DNA of 23,459 bases from Oscillospiraceae bacterium (GCA_900768245.1 CAAGCE010000048.1:1-23459); one strand, 5' to 3'; numbered from the stretch's first letter, positions 1-7,624 are shown. A program made the numbers and translations. Notes: generated by a model not told the origin, from the letters alone.

Positions 1-79
1 CGCTTGGTACTATCGACCGCGGCGGACACCGTTTTACAGTCCACAGCAAAATTTAAACCGCCGCCCCCAAAAAAATAAA
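1..79 (-). repeat. Dispersed 3'-flank repeat, family A, copy 1 (cut by window edge)
   Basis: Read on the minus strand this runs from a T-rich tract (TTATTTTTTT) through a G-run and a GC-rich block (CCGCCGCGGTCG) to GTACCAAGC. The same order and near-identical sequence recur at 3800-3880 on the plus strand. It lies downstream of the symporter gene, beyond its terminator. It may continue past the window start. No coding signal is seen. Confidence 0.8.
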
Positions 80-84
80 AAACT

Positions 85-110
85 AAAAGTCCTCACAATC
101 TGACCTTTTT
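85..110 (-). repeat. Hairpin repeat, copy 1 (terminator-like on minus strand)
   Basis: Imperfect inverted repeat AAAAGTC ... GACCTTTT. Read on the minus strand it is followed by a T-rich tract, so it resembles a second intrinsic terminator behind the symporter gene. A close copy lies at 10512-10536 behind atpC, with the same neighbours. Confidence 0.6.
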
Positions 111-133
111 GAAACAAAAGCAACAGCCACAAA

Positions 134-160
134 AATTCTTAATTCTTAATTTTTAATTCT
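134..160 (-). repeat. AT-rich 27-base repeat, copy 1
   Basis: A 27-base block built from AATTCTTAATT-type units is identical to 10560-10586. In both places it sits between the intrinsic terminator of a minus-strand gene and the hairpin repeat. Confidence 0.8.
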
Positions 161-167
161 TAATTAA

Positions 168-195
168 AAAGGCACTCTCCGAAGAGAATGCCTTT
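168..195 (-). terminator. Intrinsic terminator of the Na+/proline symporter gene
   Basis: On the minus strand a stem of about 12 pairs (AAAGGCATTCTC with GAGAGTGCCTTT, one mismatch) closes a TTCG loop and is followed by TTTTTAATTA. It begins 11 bases after the stop codon of the symporter. Confidence 0.9.
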
Positions 196-205
196 ATTTG
201 TTATA

Positions 206-1732
206 TCAGTCAGCCTTTTTTGCTTCGTCAAACAATGCTTTGACTTCATCAGACGGCTCTTTATCAAGCAATGACACAACTACTGTGAGAATTACCGATA
301 CTGCAAATCCCGGTACGATTGAATACAGTATTGAACTCCAATGGAGTATGTACTCCCATACGATAACTGTTGCTGCACCGCCGATAATTCCTGCAACTGT
401 ACCTTTAAGGGTGAGTCTTCTCCAGTAAAGTGAGAAGATTATCGCAGGTCCGAATGCTGCACCGAAGCCTGCCCATGCATTTGATACGATACCCATTATT
501 GAATCGTTAGGGTTCAGGGCAAGGATACATGCTATTACGGATACAAGCATTACTGTTCCTCGGCTTATCCACATAAGCTTTTTGTCTGATGTTTCTTTCT
601 TTACGATTACTTTATAGAAGTCATTGACTACTGCCGATGCTGTTACAAGAAGCTGGCTGTCTGCTGTACTCATTATCGACGCAAGTACGGCTGAAAGGAA
701 GAAGCCTGCAAGAAGTCCGGGGAACAGACGCTTTACTGCAAGAATAAAAATAAGCTCCTGCTCGCTGCCTGAAAGTGTTACTCCTATGCTGTCAAGATAC
801 ACTCTTCCGAGGATACCGATAAGAACTGCTGCGGTAAGAGAGATAAGCACCCACACGATAGCAATTACCGCTGACTTCTTTACGCTCTTTGTATCCTTTA
901 TTGCCATAAAGCGAACAAGGATATGCGGCATACCAAAGTAGCCAAGAGCCCATGCCAGATCGCTTATGATGCTGTTTGCCGAATGTCCTTTAAACAGTGA
1001 TGCATAGCCTGATGCGTCCTGTCCCTCATCAACGATCTTAAGAGTGTTTGTTATCATATCGGGGCTGAAATCCTTTGTTGCGGAAACAAGTGCGATAGGA
1101 AGTGCTACTATGGCAATTACCATAAGAAGTCCCTGAACAAAGTCTGTCCATGCAACAGCGTTAAATCCGCCCATCAAGGTGTAAATAATAATGATAAGTG
1201 CCGAAATGATGACCGCAAGCTTTGTGTAAAGCTCATTGCTTGAATCAATATTGAATACTACCTGAAAGAGCTTTCCGCCCGAAACAAATGCGGAGGTCGT
1301 ATAAACCAAAAAGAAAATAAATATTACAAGCGCACATACAAGACGTACAACGGGGCTGTCCGCTTTGAATCGGTTCTGGAGGTACTGCGGTATCGTTATT
1401 GAATCCCCTGCTACCTCTGTAAAACGGCGGAGCGGCTTTGCAACGAATGCCCAGTTAAGTATAGTGCCTATTGCAAGACCGATGGCTATCCAATAGTTGC
1501 CCATACCCGATGCATATGCAGCACCCGGAAGTCCCATAAGAAGCCAGCCGCTCATATCAGATGCCTGAGCCGACATTGCTGTTACCCAGCTGTTAAGATG
1601 TCTGCCTGCAAGAAAATAATCGCTCATTTTCTTGCTCTTGTTGCTGAAATATACTCCGATACCGATCATTGCTGCAAGATAGATAAGAAACGCTATCAGA
1701 ACGGATACGTCAGCATTTTTGAAAAAATCCAT
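206..1732 (-). CDS. putP: Sodium/solute symporter, PutP (Na+/proline) type
   Basis: The 508-residue product is a polytopic inner-membrane protein of the solute:sodium symporter family (SSS), most like the Na+/proline symporter PutP, which imports proline with sodium. About 13 hydrophobic segments are visible. PutP-like landmarks include SDMSGWLLMG near residue 60, the downstream LPGAAYASG, and a WTDFVQGLLM segment around residue 195. The length matches PutP (about 500). The ATG is preceded by GGAAGGATGATATGA, an acceptable ribosome site. The gene is monocistronic, divergent from the acetyltransferase at 1960, and ends at its own terminator. The family is secure. Proline as substrate is inferred from resemblance, and pantothenate or another small solute is possible. 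Confidence 0.88.
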   Translation of the reverse strand: MDFFKNADVSVLIAFLIYLAAMIGIGVYFSNKSKKMSDYFLAGRHLNSWVTAMSAQASDMSGWLLMGLPGAAYASGMGNYWIAIGLAIGTILNWAFVAKPLRRFTEVAGDSITIPQYLQNRFKADSPVVRLVCALVIFIFFLVYTTSAFVSGGKLFQVVFNIDSSNELYTKLAVIISALIIIIYTLMGGFNAVAWTDFVQGLLMVIAIVALPIALVSATKDFSPDMITNTLKIVDEGQDASGYASLFKGHSANSIISDLAWALGYFGMPHILVRFMAIKDTKSVKKSAVIAIVWVLISLTAAVLIGILGRVYLDSIGVTLSGSEQELIFILAVKRLFPGLLAGFFLSAVLASIMSTADSQLLVTASAVVNDFYKVIVKKETSDKKLMWISRGTVMLVSVIACILALNPNDSIMGIVSNAWAGFGAAFGPAIIFSLYWRRLTLKGTVAGIIGGAATVIVWEYILHWSSILYSIVPGFAVSVILTVVVSLLDKEPSDEVKALFDEAKKAD

Positions 1733-1779
1733 TCATATCATCCTTCCATGACCCAAAAATAAATAACACATACCCTTTT

Positions 1780-1785
1780 ATTATA
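1780..1785 (-). promoter_or_regulatory. Probable -10 box of the symporter gene
   Basis: TATAAT on the minus strand, about 48 bases upstream of the symporter ATG. No convincing -35 box lies 17 bases upstream, so the promoter may need an activator or be weak. Confidence 0.45.
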
Positions 1786-1959
1786 CTATCTTCGGTACGG
1801 TAATGTATTAATAAACAATTAACTGAGCATAATTTGTGAATAACATTAGTTTTTATTATTCATTTTGTGCAAATTTTATCTATGACGCAGGATTTATGTG
1901 GACATTTGCCGCAATTAAGGTTAAAATAAAGGTATAAATGATATAAGGAGGAGCCGGAA

Positions 1960-2793
1960 ATGCTTGAACACAGATACTATGATATATTCAGAGAATGCTT
2001 TAAAGACCTTACGCTTACCGAAAAACAGCTTGACATTCTGCTTGATACGGACAGCTGTACTATAATAAAAGATGAAAACGGCTTTGCGGCGGTAAAGGAC
2101 AATTTTATAAGGCTCATATGCGTGAAGCCTTCGGAACAGCATAAGGGTAAGGGTTCAAAGCTGCTTGCCGATTGTGAAAGGCTTATTATGGATAACGGCT
2201 ACACCGAAGCTGTGCTCGGCGGTTCGGATTCACAGCTTTTTATGGGAGCTGTAACGACCAAAGAGGAATATGAAAACAATGACAGCATCTTTTTTGGCAG
2301 AAAAGGCTACAAAGCCGATTGGCAATGCGTTGAAATGAAGCTTGAACTTAAAGACTTTTCCGCCGACAAATACAGAAGTTGTAATGAAAACTTGAACTTT
2401 GGATTTTATGACGGCGATATGGAAACACTTTATGAAAAGGTCGCAGCGGTAGACAAGGACTGGGTGCAGTATTTTAATGATGTACCTGTTTTCTGTGCAT
2501 TTTACAACGGAGAGATAGCAGGCTTCTGCATTGTTGGTTTTGATGACATCTGTCTTTTGAGCGGAGATAACATTAGGGTTGGAAGTACAGGCTGCGTGGG
2601 AGTTGTGCCCGAAACGAGGAAGCACGGCATAGGACTTTCAATGGTCGCACTTGCTTCGGAAGAACTGAAAAAGCATGGCTGCGACCTAAATTTTATACAT
2701 TGCACCCATCTTGAAAGCTGGTACAAAAAGCTTGGGAGCGAAACATTCCTGCGTTTTTGGTTCGGGAAAAAGCAGCTTGACATCGGTCTGTAA
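1960..2793 (+). CDS. Tandem-domain GNAT N-acetyltransferase
   Basis: The 277-residue soluble protein appears to carry two GNAT folds. The first has an acetyl-CoA motif A, ICVKPSEQHKGKGSKLL, at about residues 53-69. The second has VGVVPETRKHGIGLSMV at about residues 213-229, followed by a conserved-looking ESWYKKLGSETFLRFWFG tail. The family transfers acetyl groups from acetyl-CoA to amines, and the substrate cannot be read from the sequence. The start is well set by AAGGAGGAG nine bases before ATG. The next gene has its own promoter, so this is probably a single-gene unit. I see no clear terminator after it. Whether both domains are active is unknown. Confidence 0.8.
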   Translation: MLEHRYYDIFRECFKDLTLTEKQLDILLDTDSCTIIKDENGFAAVKDNFIRLICVKPSEQHKGKGSKLLADCERLIMDNGYTEAVLGGSDSQLFMGAVTTKEEYENNDSIFFGRKGYKADWQCVEMKLELKDFSADKYRSCNENLNFGFYDGDMETLYEKVAAVDKDWVQYFNDVPVFCAFYNGEIAGFCIVGFDDICLLSGDNIRVGSTGCVGVVPETRKHGIGLSMVALASEELKKHGCDLNFIHCTHLESWYKKLGSETFLRFWFGKKQLDIGL

Positions 2794-2804
2794 CCAAATT
2801 TAAC

Positions 2805-2833
2805 TTGATTTAATGCCGCAACTGTGCTATTAT
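2805..2833 (+). promoter_or_regulatory. Promoter of the membrane protein gene at 2887
   Basis: TTGATT, 17-base spacer, TATTAT. It starts 12 bases after the preceding gene stops. Transcription would begin near 2840, which excludes translation starts upstream of that point. Confidence 0.7.
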
Positions 2834-2852
2834 GTAAATACATATTTCTGAA

Positions 2853-2886
2853 AGGAGCAGCTTTTCACCAAAAGCTCTTATATGAT
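2853..2886 (+). promoter_or_regulatory. Shine-Dalgarno separated from ATG by a hairpin
   Basis: AGGAG at 2853-2857 lies 29 bases before the first usable in-frame ATG (2887), which is too far for normal initiation. Between them AGCTTTT (2859-2865) pairs with AAAAGCT (2870-2876) around a CACC loop. Folding removes 18 bases and leaves an effective spacing of about 11. The same arrangement is seen at 20830-20877. Confidence 0.55.
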
Positions 2887-3756
2887 ATGGAAAAAGTAAT
2901 GAAGGTTTTTAAAAACAAATGGTTTATCCTTTTTGTAAGTATCCTCAACGGATTTTACACACTGGGACTCTGTTACTTTGCATATGCGGCAATGTTCTAT
3001 AAAATAGAATTTACCAACACTGTGAAATTCGCAGTAGTGTATTCGGTAATATCGGTGATAGTGGGACTTTTTATGTTCTACACAAGAAAATCTGTGCTGA
3101 CCTGCGTGTTCAATATATTGAATATGTTTGCATTCCTGCCGTCGCTGCTGCTGGCATGGGGAAACTGGCCGCTGCTGATACCTGCGGCGATAGTAACGCT
3201 TTTCGGATTTTTCTCCTGCAAAATGAACGACACGGTGAAAACAGTGTTCGGAACGATATTCCTATTGATGTATATAATATGCTGTATAGCGTTCTTCCTT
3301 ATAATGAACGTGTTCAGAGTAACAACGGTAGATACAGTTATGGAACAGGGCGTGTCACCGTCGGGATATTTCCGCTACTACGTTATGAATATCGAAAACA
3401 AATCCTCGGGCAAAACGGCGGTCTATATCGAACCGAATACCCTTGACATTGATGCCTTCGGCTTCTTGGAGCTTGATACCACAATAAAAAAGCTTGTCAA
3501 GCAGGCAAACAACCCGACTGAAATGAACTGTGAATGGCATGACGATAAGCTTTATATCAACGGCGAGGAATATTTCTATGAAGGTGATTTTGTGACCGTG
3601 AAAAACGGTCAGCCTGAGTATAACTTCCTTGACGACAATTGGACGCATACCTACTTTGAGGCAAACTACCCATTATTTGACGCAATACACCGTATCATAA
3701 CCATAATAAAGAATAAATTCGGCGGTTCGGGCGAAGCGACCCTGCTTTGGCATTAA
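2887..3756 (+). CDS. Unrecognised membrane protein with a C-terminal soluble domain
   Basis: The product from ATG 2887 is 289 residues and I do not recognise a family. It begins with a basic segment (MKVFKNKW). Four to five membrane helices follow in the first ~145 residues, for example WFILFVSILNGFYTLGL, FAVVYSVISVIVGLFMFY and FGTIFLLMYIICCIAFFLIM. A polar domain of about 140 residues follows, with strand-like segments (KTAVYIEPNTLDIDAFGF, KLYINGEEYFYEGDFV). The positive-inside pattern suggests a cytoplasmic N-terminus, but helix number is uncertain, so the side of the tail domain is open. An in-frame start further upstream is excluded by the promoter at 2805-2833. ATG 2899 is an alternative start. 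The gene appears monocistronic. Behind it lie a repeat and a long gene-free stretch. Confidence 0.75.
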   Translation: MEKVMKVFKNKWFILFVSILNGFYTLGLCYFAYAAMFYKIEFTNTVKFAVVYSVISVIVGLFMFYTRKSVLTCVFNILNMFAFLPSLLLAWGNWPLLIPAAIVTLFGFFSCKMNDTVKTVFGTIFLLMYIICCIAFFLIMNVFRVTTVDTVMEQGVSPSGYFRYYVMNIENKSSGKTAVYIEPNTLDIDAFGFLELDTTIKKLVKQANNPTEMNCEWHDDKLYINGEEYFYEGDFVTVKNGQPEYNFLDDNWTHTYFEANYPLFDAIHRIITIIKNKFGGSGEATLLWH

Positions 3757-3799
3757 AAAGGTCAGCTTGCGAGGATATTTAATCAGTGCTTCCTTAATT

Positions 3800-3880
3800 T
3801 TTATTTTTTTGGGGGGCAGCGGTCTGAGGTTTGCTGTAAGCTGTAAGAAACGTTTCCGCCGCGGTCGTAAGTACCAAGCA
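3800..3880 (+). repeat. Dispersed 3'-flank repeat, family A, copy 2
   Basis: It aligns end to end with the reverse complement of 1-79: T-tract, G-run, GCTGT...CTGTAA, then CCGCCGCGGTCG and GTACCAAGC. It follows the stop codon of the membrane protein gene by 43 bases and has the same orientation to that gene as copy 1 has to the symporter gene. Confidence 0.8.
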
Positions 3881-3974
3881 AACCCAAACACTTAGACCCT
3901 CTGCGGCATTTCAATGAAAAGCTTGAGCGGCAAAGAGTAAAGCTCCCCAAGCACATTCCAACAAATAAAACGAA

Positions 3975-4058
3975 AAGCGTAATGCAGCTAAAAAGGTTGG
4001 TACGACAGATGTAACTAAGGTTACGATCTGCCCCGACCCGATGATCTGCATTGCGCTT
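3975..4058 (+). other. Nested three-stem hairpin, possible structured RNA
   Basis: AAGCGTAATGCAG (3975-3987) pairs over all 13 bases with CTGCATTGCGCTT (4046-4058), allowing one G-U. Inside, GGTTGG (3995-4000) pairs with CCGACC (4033-4038), and CAGATGTAAC (4006-4015) pairs with GTTAC-G-ATCTG (4020-4030) around a TAAG loop. Three nested stems separated by internal loops resemble a folded RNA more than a simple terminator, and no T-run follows. It lies about 210 bases upstream of the pseudouridine synthase start but ahead of that gene's -10 box. Only one copy is in the window, so covariation cannot be tested here. A family-specific intergenic repeat is the alternative. Confidence 0.55.
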
Positions 4059-4224
4059 ATTCTATCTTAATTTCCCCTTTTCAAAATTTGCAAGCGAGAC
4101 AGAGCAAATTTGGAAAACAAAGCAAAACTGACAGATACAACGGATAACAAACAAAATATGCCCATAAACAAATACCATAACATAAAATTTGCATTAAGGT
4201 ATGTCATTTTCATAAATAATATGA

Positions 4225-4230
4225 TATAAT
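4225..4230 (+). promoter_or_regulatory. Probable -10 box of the rluA-cmk operon
   Basis: TATAAT 41 bases before the first ATG of the operon. The -35 position (TGTCAT at 4202-4207, 17-base spacer) is a weak match. Confidence 0.5.
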
Positions 4231-4271
4231 AAAACCGTATATATCGTGAATTATGAAAGGATAACTATAAA

Positions 4272-5198
4272 ATGCAGAAATACAGCAAAAAGAGCAGCCA
4301 AAGCCCTGAAAGCAAATGCACCGTTTACAAAGTGGAAGAGCCTATGGGTCTGCTTGATTTCCTTTATAAAAAAATGTCGGGGAAATCGGCAAACAAGGTC
4401 AAATCCGTACTTAAATACAAGCTTGTGTCCGTTGACGGAAAGGTAACAACTCAGTTCAACTATCCTTTGCAGGTCGGTCAGGAAGTTTCCGTCGCATCGT
4501 ATAAGCCTGAATACAAGCCTGCCGTTATTGCCAATATGCCCGAAATTATTTACGAGGACGAGAATATTGTGGTTATTGACAAGCCTGCGGGACTTCTTGC
4601 AATTGCAACGGAGGACGAAAAAAACGAAACGGCTTATCACATTATGACAGAGTATGTAAAGCTAAAAAATAAAAATAACCGTATTTATATAGTGCATCGC
4701 CTTGACCGTGACACGTCGGGGATACTCCTCTTCGCCAAGAATGAGGAAACTAAGCATATACTTCAGGACAACTGGGACAGCCTTGTTAAATTCCGCGGAT
4801 ATGCCGCATTGCTGGAGGGTCACCCTGAGGAAAAGAGCGGCAGGATAGAATCGTGGCTCCGTGAAACAGACAGCCATTTTGTTTTTTCCGCTCACACAAA
4901 GGGCGAGGGTAAATACGCTGTCACAAATTACGAAATAAAACGTGAGAGCAATAATTATTCCCTTGCCGCAATAAATATCGAAACAGGCAGAAAAAATCAG
5001 ATAAGAGTTCATATGAGCGAAATGGACTGCCCTATTGCAGGTGATAAAAAATACGGTGCAAGGACTAACCCTATACACCGTCTTGCACTTCAGGCTGATA
5101 TGCTTGCAATTGAGCTGCCTTATCTTAATGAGGTAAAGGAGTTCAAACTCCCTGTGCCGAAAAAATTTATCCAATGTCTGAAAAATGATGAGAAATAA
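4272..5198 (+). CDS. RluA-family RNA pseudouridine synthase
   Basis: The 308-residue cytoplasmic enzyme converts uridine to pseudouridine in rRNA or tRNA. An N-terminal S4-like RNA-binding region spans about residues 28-75. The catalytic domain follows with EDENIVVIDKPAGLL near residue 95. The signature HRLDRDTSG is at 142-150, with the catalytic aspartate Asp145, and GRKNQIRVHMSE near 240 is the usual RluA motif III. The length fits RluA/RluC/RluD-type enzymes, but the target uridine cannot be assigned. The start is set by GAAAGGATAAC upstream of ATG. It is the first gene of an operon with the thioesterase (12-base gap), the esterase and cmk. Confidence 0.9.
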   Translation: MQKYSKKSSQSPESKCTVYKVEEPMGLLDFLYKKMSGKSANKVKSVLKYKLVSVDGKVTTQFNYPLQVGQEVSVASYKPEYKPAVIANMPEIIYEDENIVVIDKPAGLLAIATEDEKNETAYHIMTEYVKLKNKNNRIYIVHRLDRDTSGILLFAKNEETKHILQDNWDSLVKFRGYAALLEGHPEEKSGRIESWLRETDSHFVFSAHTKGEGKYAVTNYEIKRESNNYSLAAINIETGRKNQIRVHMSEMDCPIAGDKKYGARTNPIHRLALQADMLAIELPYLNEVKEFKLPVPKKFIQCLKNDEK

Positions 5199-5210
5199 GG
5201 AGTATTTGAA

Positions 5211-5645
5211 ATGGCAGATATAAAACCCTATGAACGCAGTCCTTTTTATTACGAAACAGATAAAATGGGTATCGTTCATCATTCAAATTATATAAGATGG
5301 TTTGAGGAATCGAGAATTTATTTTCTCGAAAAGGCAGGCTTCCCTTATGAAAAAATGGAAGAGACAGGTGTTATGATACCTGTGCTTTCCGCTGCCTGCG
5401 AATATAAAAATGCTGTAAAATTCGGCGAAACTGTGCTTATCGCTCCGAAGATAGAGGAGTTCAACGGCTTCAAATTCCGCATCACCTACAAGGTCATCGG
5501 CAAGGAGGACGGTGTTCTCAGAGCAACAGGCGAAACACGTCATTTCTTTACCGATATGAGTATGAAGCCGCTGCGCACAAAGCACTCTCATCCCGATATT
5601 TACAAGGTATTCAACGATTATATCGGTGTGGATTTTTTTGAATAA
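5211..5645 (+). CDS. Acyl-CoA thioesterase, hot-dog fold, YbgC/FadM type
   Basis: The 144-residue cytoplasmic protein has the 4HBT signature YYETDKMGIVHHSNYIRW at residues 13-30. Asp17 takes the place of the family's catalytic aspartate (TDxMGxVxHxNY). The family hydrolyses acyl-CoA thioesters, and in this subgroup the physiological substrate is usually unknown. The length is typical at about 135-145 residues. It starts 12 bases after the pseudouridine synthase stop with AAGGAG before the ATG, and the next gene begins 11 bases after it ends, so it is co-transcribed. No signal peptide is visible. Confidence 0.88.
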   Translation: MADIKPYERSPFYYETDKMGIVHHSNYIRWFEESRIYFLEKAGFPYEKMEETGVMIPVLSAACEYKNAVKFGETVLIAPKIEEFNGFKFRITYKVIGKEDGVLRATGETRHFFTDMSMKPLRTKHSHPDIYKVFNDYIGVDFFE

Positions 5646-5656
5646 CGGAGAAAAGT

Positions 5657-6739
5657 ATGGAATATAAATTCAAAGCAGATGATAAAAATGTCCGTGTTCT
5701 CGGACGCACTCTTTACCGCAATGATATAAGATATTTAGGCTATTCCTGCACAGCGGTCGAGTTTATTTTTACAGGCACAAAGGTATCTGCGGAGATATTT
5801 ACGGACTGGGAGCTTGACGAGCCTTGGAAAGCTGTTTTTCAGCCCTATGTAGCGGTGTTTGTAAATGACAGCGAAGTGCCATACAAGCGTTTTGCCGTTG
5901 ACAGCGGTACAAATACCTATGAAATATTCAAAACGGCGGACGGAAAGCCTGCCGAAACAAAGATACGCATAATGAAATTATCGGAAAATGCATTCAGCAA
6001 GCTTGGTATCGTTTCTGTCACGACAGACGGCGAACACAGACCGACAGTTTCCGAAAGCTGCCGCAGAATTGAATTTGTGGGAGACTCCATAACCTGCGGC
6101 TTCGGCATTGAGGGCATTTTCGGCAAGGATAATTTTATGACAAGTCAGGAGAACCCTTGGGAAAACTATGCGGCTCTCACGGCAAGACATTTCGGTGCGG
6201 ACTTTGAACTTGTATCCTGGACATCTATCGGCGTCATTTCCAACTCTGTCAAGGAGGACGTGGACGAGCCTGCCACAGACTGGCTTATGCCGCCTCTTTA
6301 CGACTACACGGACAGAGCGGTCGAGGGCTATCTCGGCGTTGACGACAAGGACAAGGAGATATGGGACAACAGCCGTTTTGCACCTCAGCTTATCGTTGTG
6401 AACCTTGGTACGAACGACAAGGATTACACAAGAGGAGTTCCCGAACGTGTAAAAGCCTTTGAAGATGGCTACAAAGCTTTTATTGAAAAGATACGCTGCA
6501 AAAATCCCGATGCCTTTATCATATGTGCGCTGGGTGCAATGGGTCAGGAGCTTTGTCCGCAGGTGGAAAATGCCGTTGCGGAGCTTAATAAGACCGATAA
6601 AAAGATATTCTCTGTGCGCTTTGATGTTCAGCTTGAAGAGGACGGGATAGGTGCGGAAATGCACCCTGCCCTTAAAACACACAGAAAAATGGCGGACAAG
6701 CTTATTGCAAAAATAGAAGAGCTGAAAATTTTCGGCTGA
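5657..6739 (+). CDS. SGNH esterase of carbohydrate esterase family 2 type
   Basis: The 360-residue protein has two parts. An N-terminal beta-rich domain (about 1-125) contains the VRVLGRTLYRND and FTGTKVSAEIFTD strands seen in CE2 esterases. A GDSL/SGNH hydrolase domain follows, with the nucleophile motif GDSIT at 142-146 (Ser144), an NLGTND block III near residue 250, and a C-terminal HP with His336 as the likely catalytic base. CE2 enzymes remove acetyl groups from xylan or other glycans. No signal peptide is present, so this copy probably works in the cytoplasm on imported acetylated oligosaccharides (inference). GGAG precedes the ATG. It lies between the thioesterase and cmk in one operon. 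The family is firm and the substrate is not. Confidence 0.85.
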   Translation: MEYKFKADDKNVRVLGRTLYRNDIRYLGYSCTAVEFIFTGTKVSAEIFTDWELDEPWKAVFQPYVAVFVNDSEVPYKRFAVDSGTNTYEIFKTADGKPAETKIRIMKLSENAFSKLGIVSVTTDGEHRPTVSESCRRIEFVGDSITCGFGIEGIFGKDNFMTSQENPWENYAALTARHFGADFELVSWTSIGVISNSVKEDVDEPATDWLMPPLYDYTDRAVEGYLGVDDKDKEIWDNSRFAPQLIVVNLGTNDKDYTRGVPERVKAFEDGYKAFIEKIRCKNPDAFIICALGAMGQELCPQVENAVAELNKTDKKIFSVRFDVQLEEDGIGAEMHPALKTHRKMADKLIAKIEELKIFG

Positions 6740-6757
6740 GTGAAAGGAAAGATAAAT

Positions 6758-7432
6758 ATGTCTGTAAATATTGCTATTGACGGTCCTGCGGGAGCGGGAA
6801 AAAGCACCATTGCAAAAGCCGTTTCAAAAAAGCTTGGCTACATTTACGTTGACACAGGTGCGCTGTACCGCTCTGTTGCGTATACAATGCTGAGGGACGG
6901 TATTTCTCCAAAGGACGCCGCAAAGGTGGAGGAGAAGCTTTCCACCCTTGACAAAAATTATTTCAGCCTTGGATTTATTGACGGCGCACAGCACGTTTTT
7001 GCAGGGGGCGAGGACGTTTCCGATAAGATCCGCACTCCCGAAGTATCAATGGGTGCATCGGACGTTTCGGCGATACCTTATGTGCGCAAATTTCTTTTTG
7101 AGCTGCAAAGGAGCATTGCCGCAGAAAACAATGTCATAATGGACGGTCGTGACATAGGAACGGTGGTGCTGCCAAATGCCGATGTGAAGATATATCTTAC
7201 AGCTTCGGCAGAGGTCCGTGCGGAGCGCCGATACAAGGAGCTTGCGGAAAAGGAAAACTGCCCGACGTTTGAGCAGGTGCTTGCGGACATAAAGCAGCGT
7301 GACTACAACGATATGCACCGTGAAACAGCACCGCTGAAAAAGGCTGATGATGCTGTGCTTGCGGACACCTCGGACGTTGACCTTGACGGTGCTGTTCAAC
7401 TTATACTTGATATTATAAAAAAGAGTAGATAA
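6758..7432 (+). CDS. cmk: Cytidylate kinase
   Basis: The 224-residue cytoplasmic kinase phosphorylates CMP and dCMP with ATP in pyrimidine nucleotide salvage and supply. The P-loop GPAGAGKST is at residues 9-17. The dTGALYR segment that follows and the DGRDIGTVVLP block around residue 130 are diagnostic of Cmk, and the NMP-binding insert is present. The length matches the bacterial family. I chose ATG 6758, which has AAAGGAAAG eight bases upstream. A GTG at 6740 is in frame but would place that ribosome site inside the gene. It is the last gene of the operon and is followed four bases later by a strong terminator. The rpsA or ispH genes that often follow cmk in Firmicutes are absent here. Confidence 0.95.
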   Translation: MSVNIAIDGPAGAGKSTIAKAVSKKLGYIYVDTGALYRSVAYTMLRDGISPKDAAKVEEKLSTLDKNYFSLGFIDGAQHVFAGGEDVSDKIRTPEVSMGASDVSAIPYVRKFLFELQRSIAAENNVIMDGRDIGTVVLPNADVKIYLTASAEVRAERRYKELAEKENCPTFEQVLADIKQRDYNDMHRETAPLKKADDAVLADTSDVDLDGAVQLILDIIKKSR

Positions 7433-7435
7433 ATG

Positions 7436-7481
7436 AAAAAGGATACGCATTTCGCTTTTGTGTGCGGTGCGTATCCTTTTT
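7436..7481 (+). terminator. Bidirectional intrinsic terminator after cmk
   Basis: AAAAAGGATACGCA (7436-7449) pairs perfectly over 14 bases with TGCGTATCCTTTTT (7468-7481). T-rich sequence follows on the plus strand, and an A-run on the left gives T's on the minus strand. It lies between convergent cmk and tsaD and could serve both. Confidence 0.92.
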
Positions 7482-7593
7482 ATTTTTTATTTGGGAAAGC
7501 AGCTTTAGTTTGGTCTGCTGCTTATAATGTCCTGAATATTACAAGGCAATATTTGCAGCTAAGTGCATTGTGACCATAAACGGTGCAAAATAT

Positions 7594-7621
7594 CACAGGG
7601 AATAGTCTTGGACATTCCGTG
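7594..7621 (-). terminator. Possible weak terminator hairpin after tsaD
   Basis: On the minus strand CACGGAATGTC pairs imperfectly with GACTATTCCCTGTG around a CAA loop, directly after the tsaD stop codon. The following T-run is poor (ATATTTTG), so the main stop may be the bidirectional terminator at 7436-7481. Confidence 0.4.
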
Positions 7622-7624
7622 AGC

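Larger units (their letters stand above)
3757..4271. other. Gene-free stretch of 515 bases
   Basis: It holds, in order, a partial AAAAAGGTCAG copy of the hairpin repeat (3757-3768), the family A repeat (3800-3880), about 90 bases with no signal I can name, a nested RNA-like hairpin (3975-4058), an 8-base inverted repeat (AAATTTGC 4084-4091 with 4104-4111) and the -10 box of the next operon. Reading frames here are short and lack family features or ribosome sites. Confidence 0.7.

Noticed and set aside
134..160. Short AT-rich repeated units considered as a CRISPR or origin-type array.
   Set aside because: There are no regularly spaced spacers, and the block is one compact 27-base motif found at two loci next to terminators.
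2824..2886. Upstream in-frame start for the membrane protein (21 extra residues).
   Set aside because: It overlaps the -10 box of the gene's own promoter and lies before the predicted transcription start.
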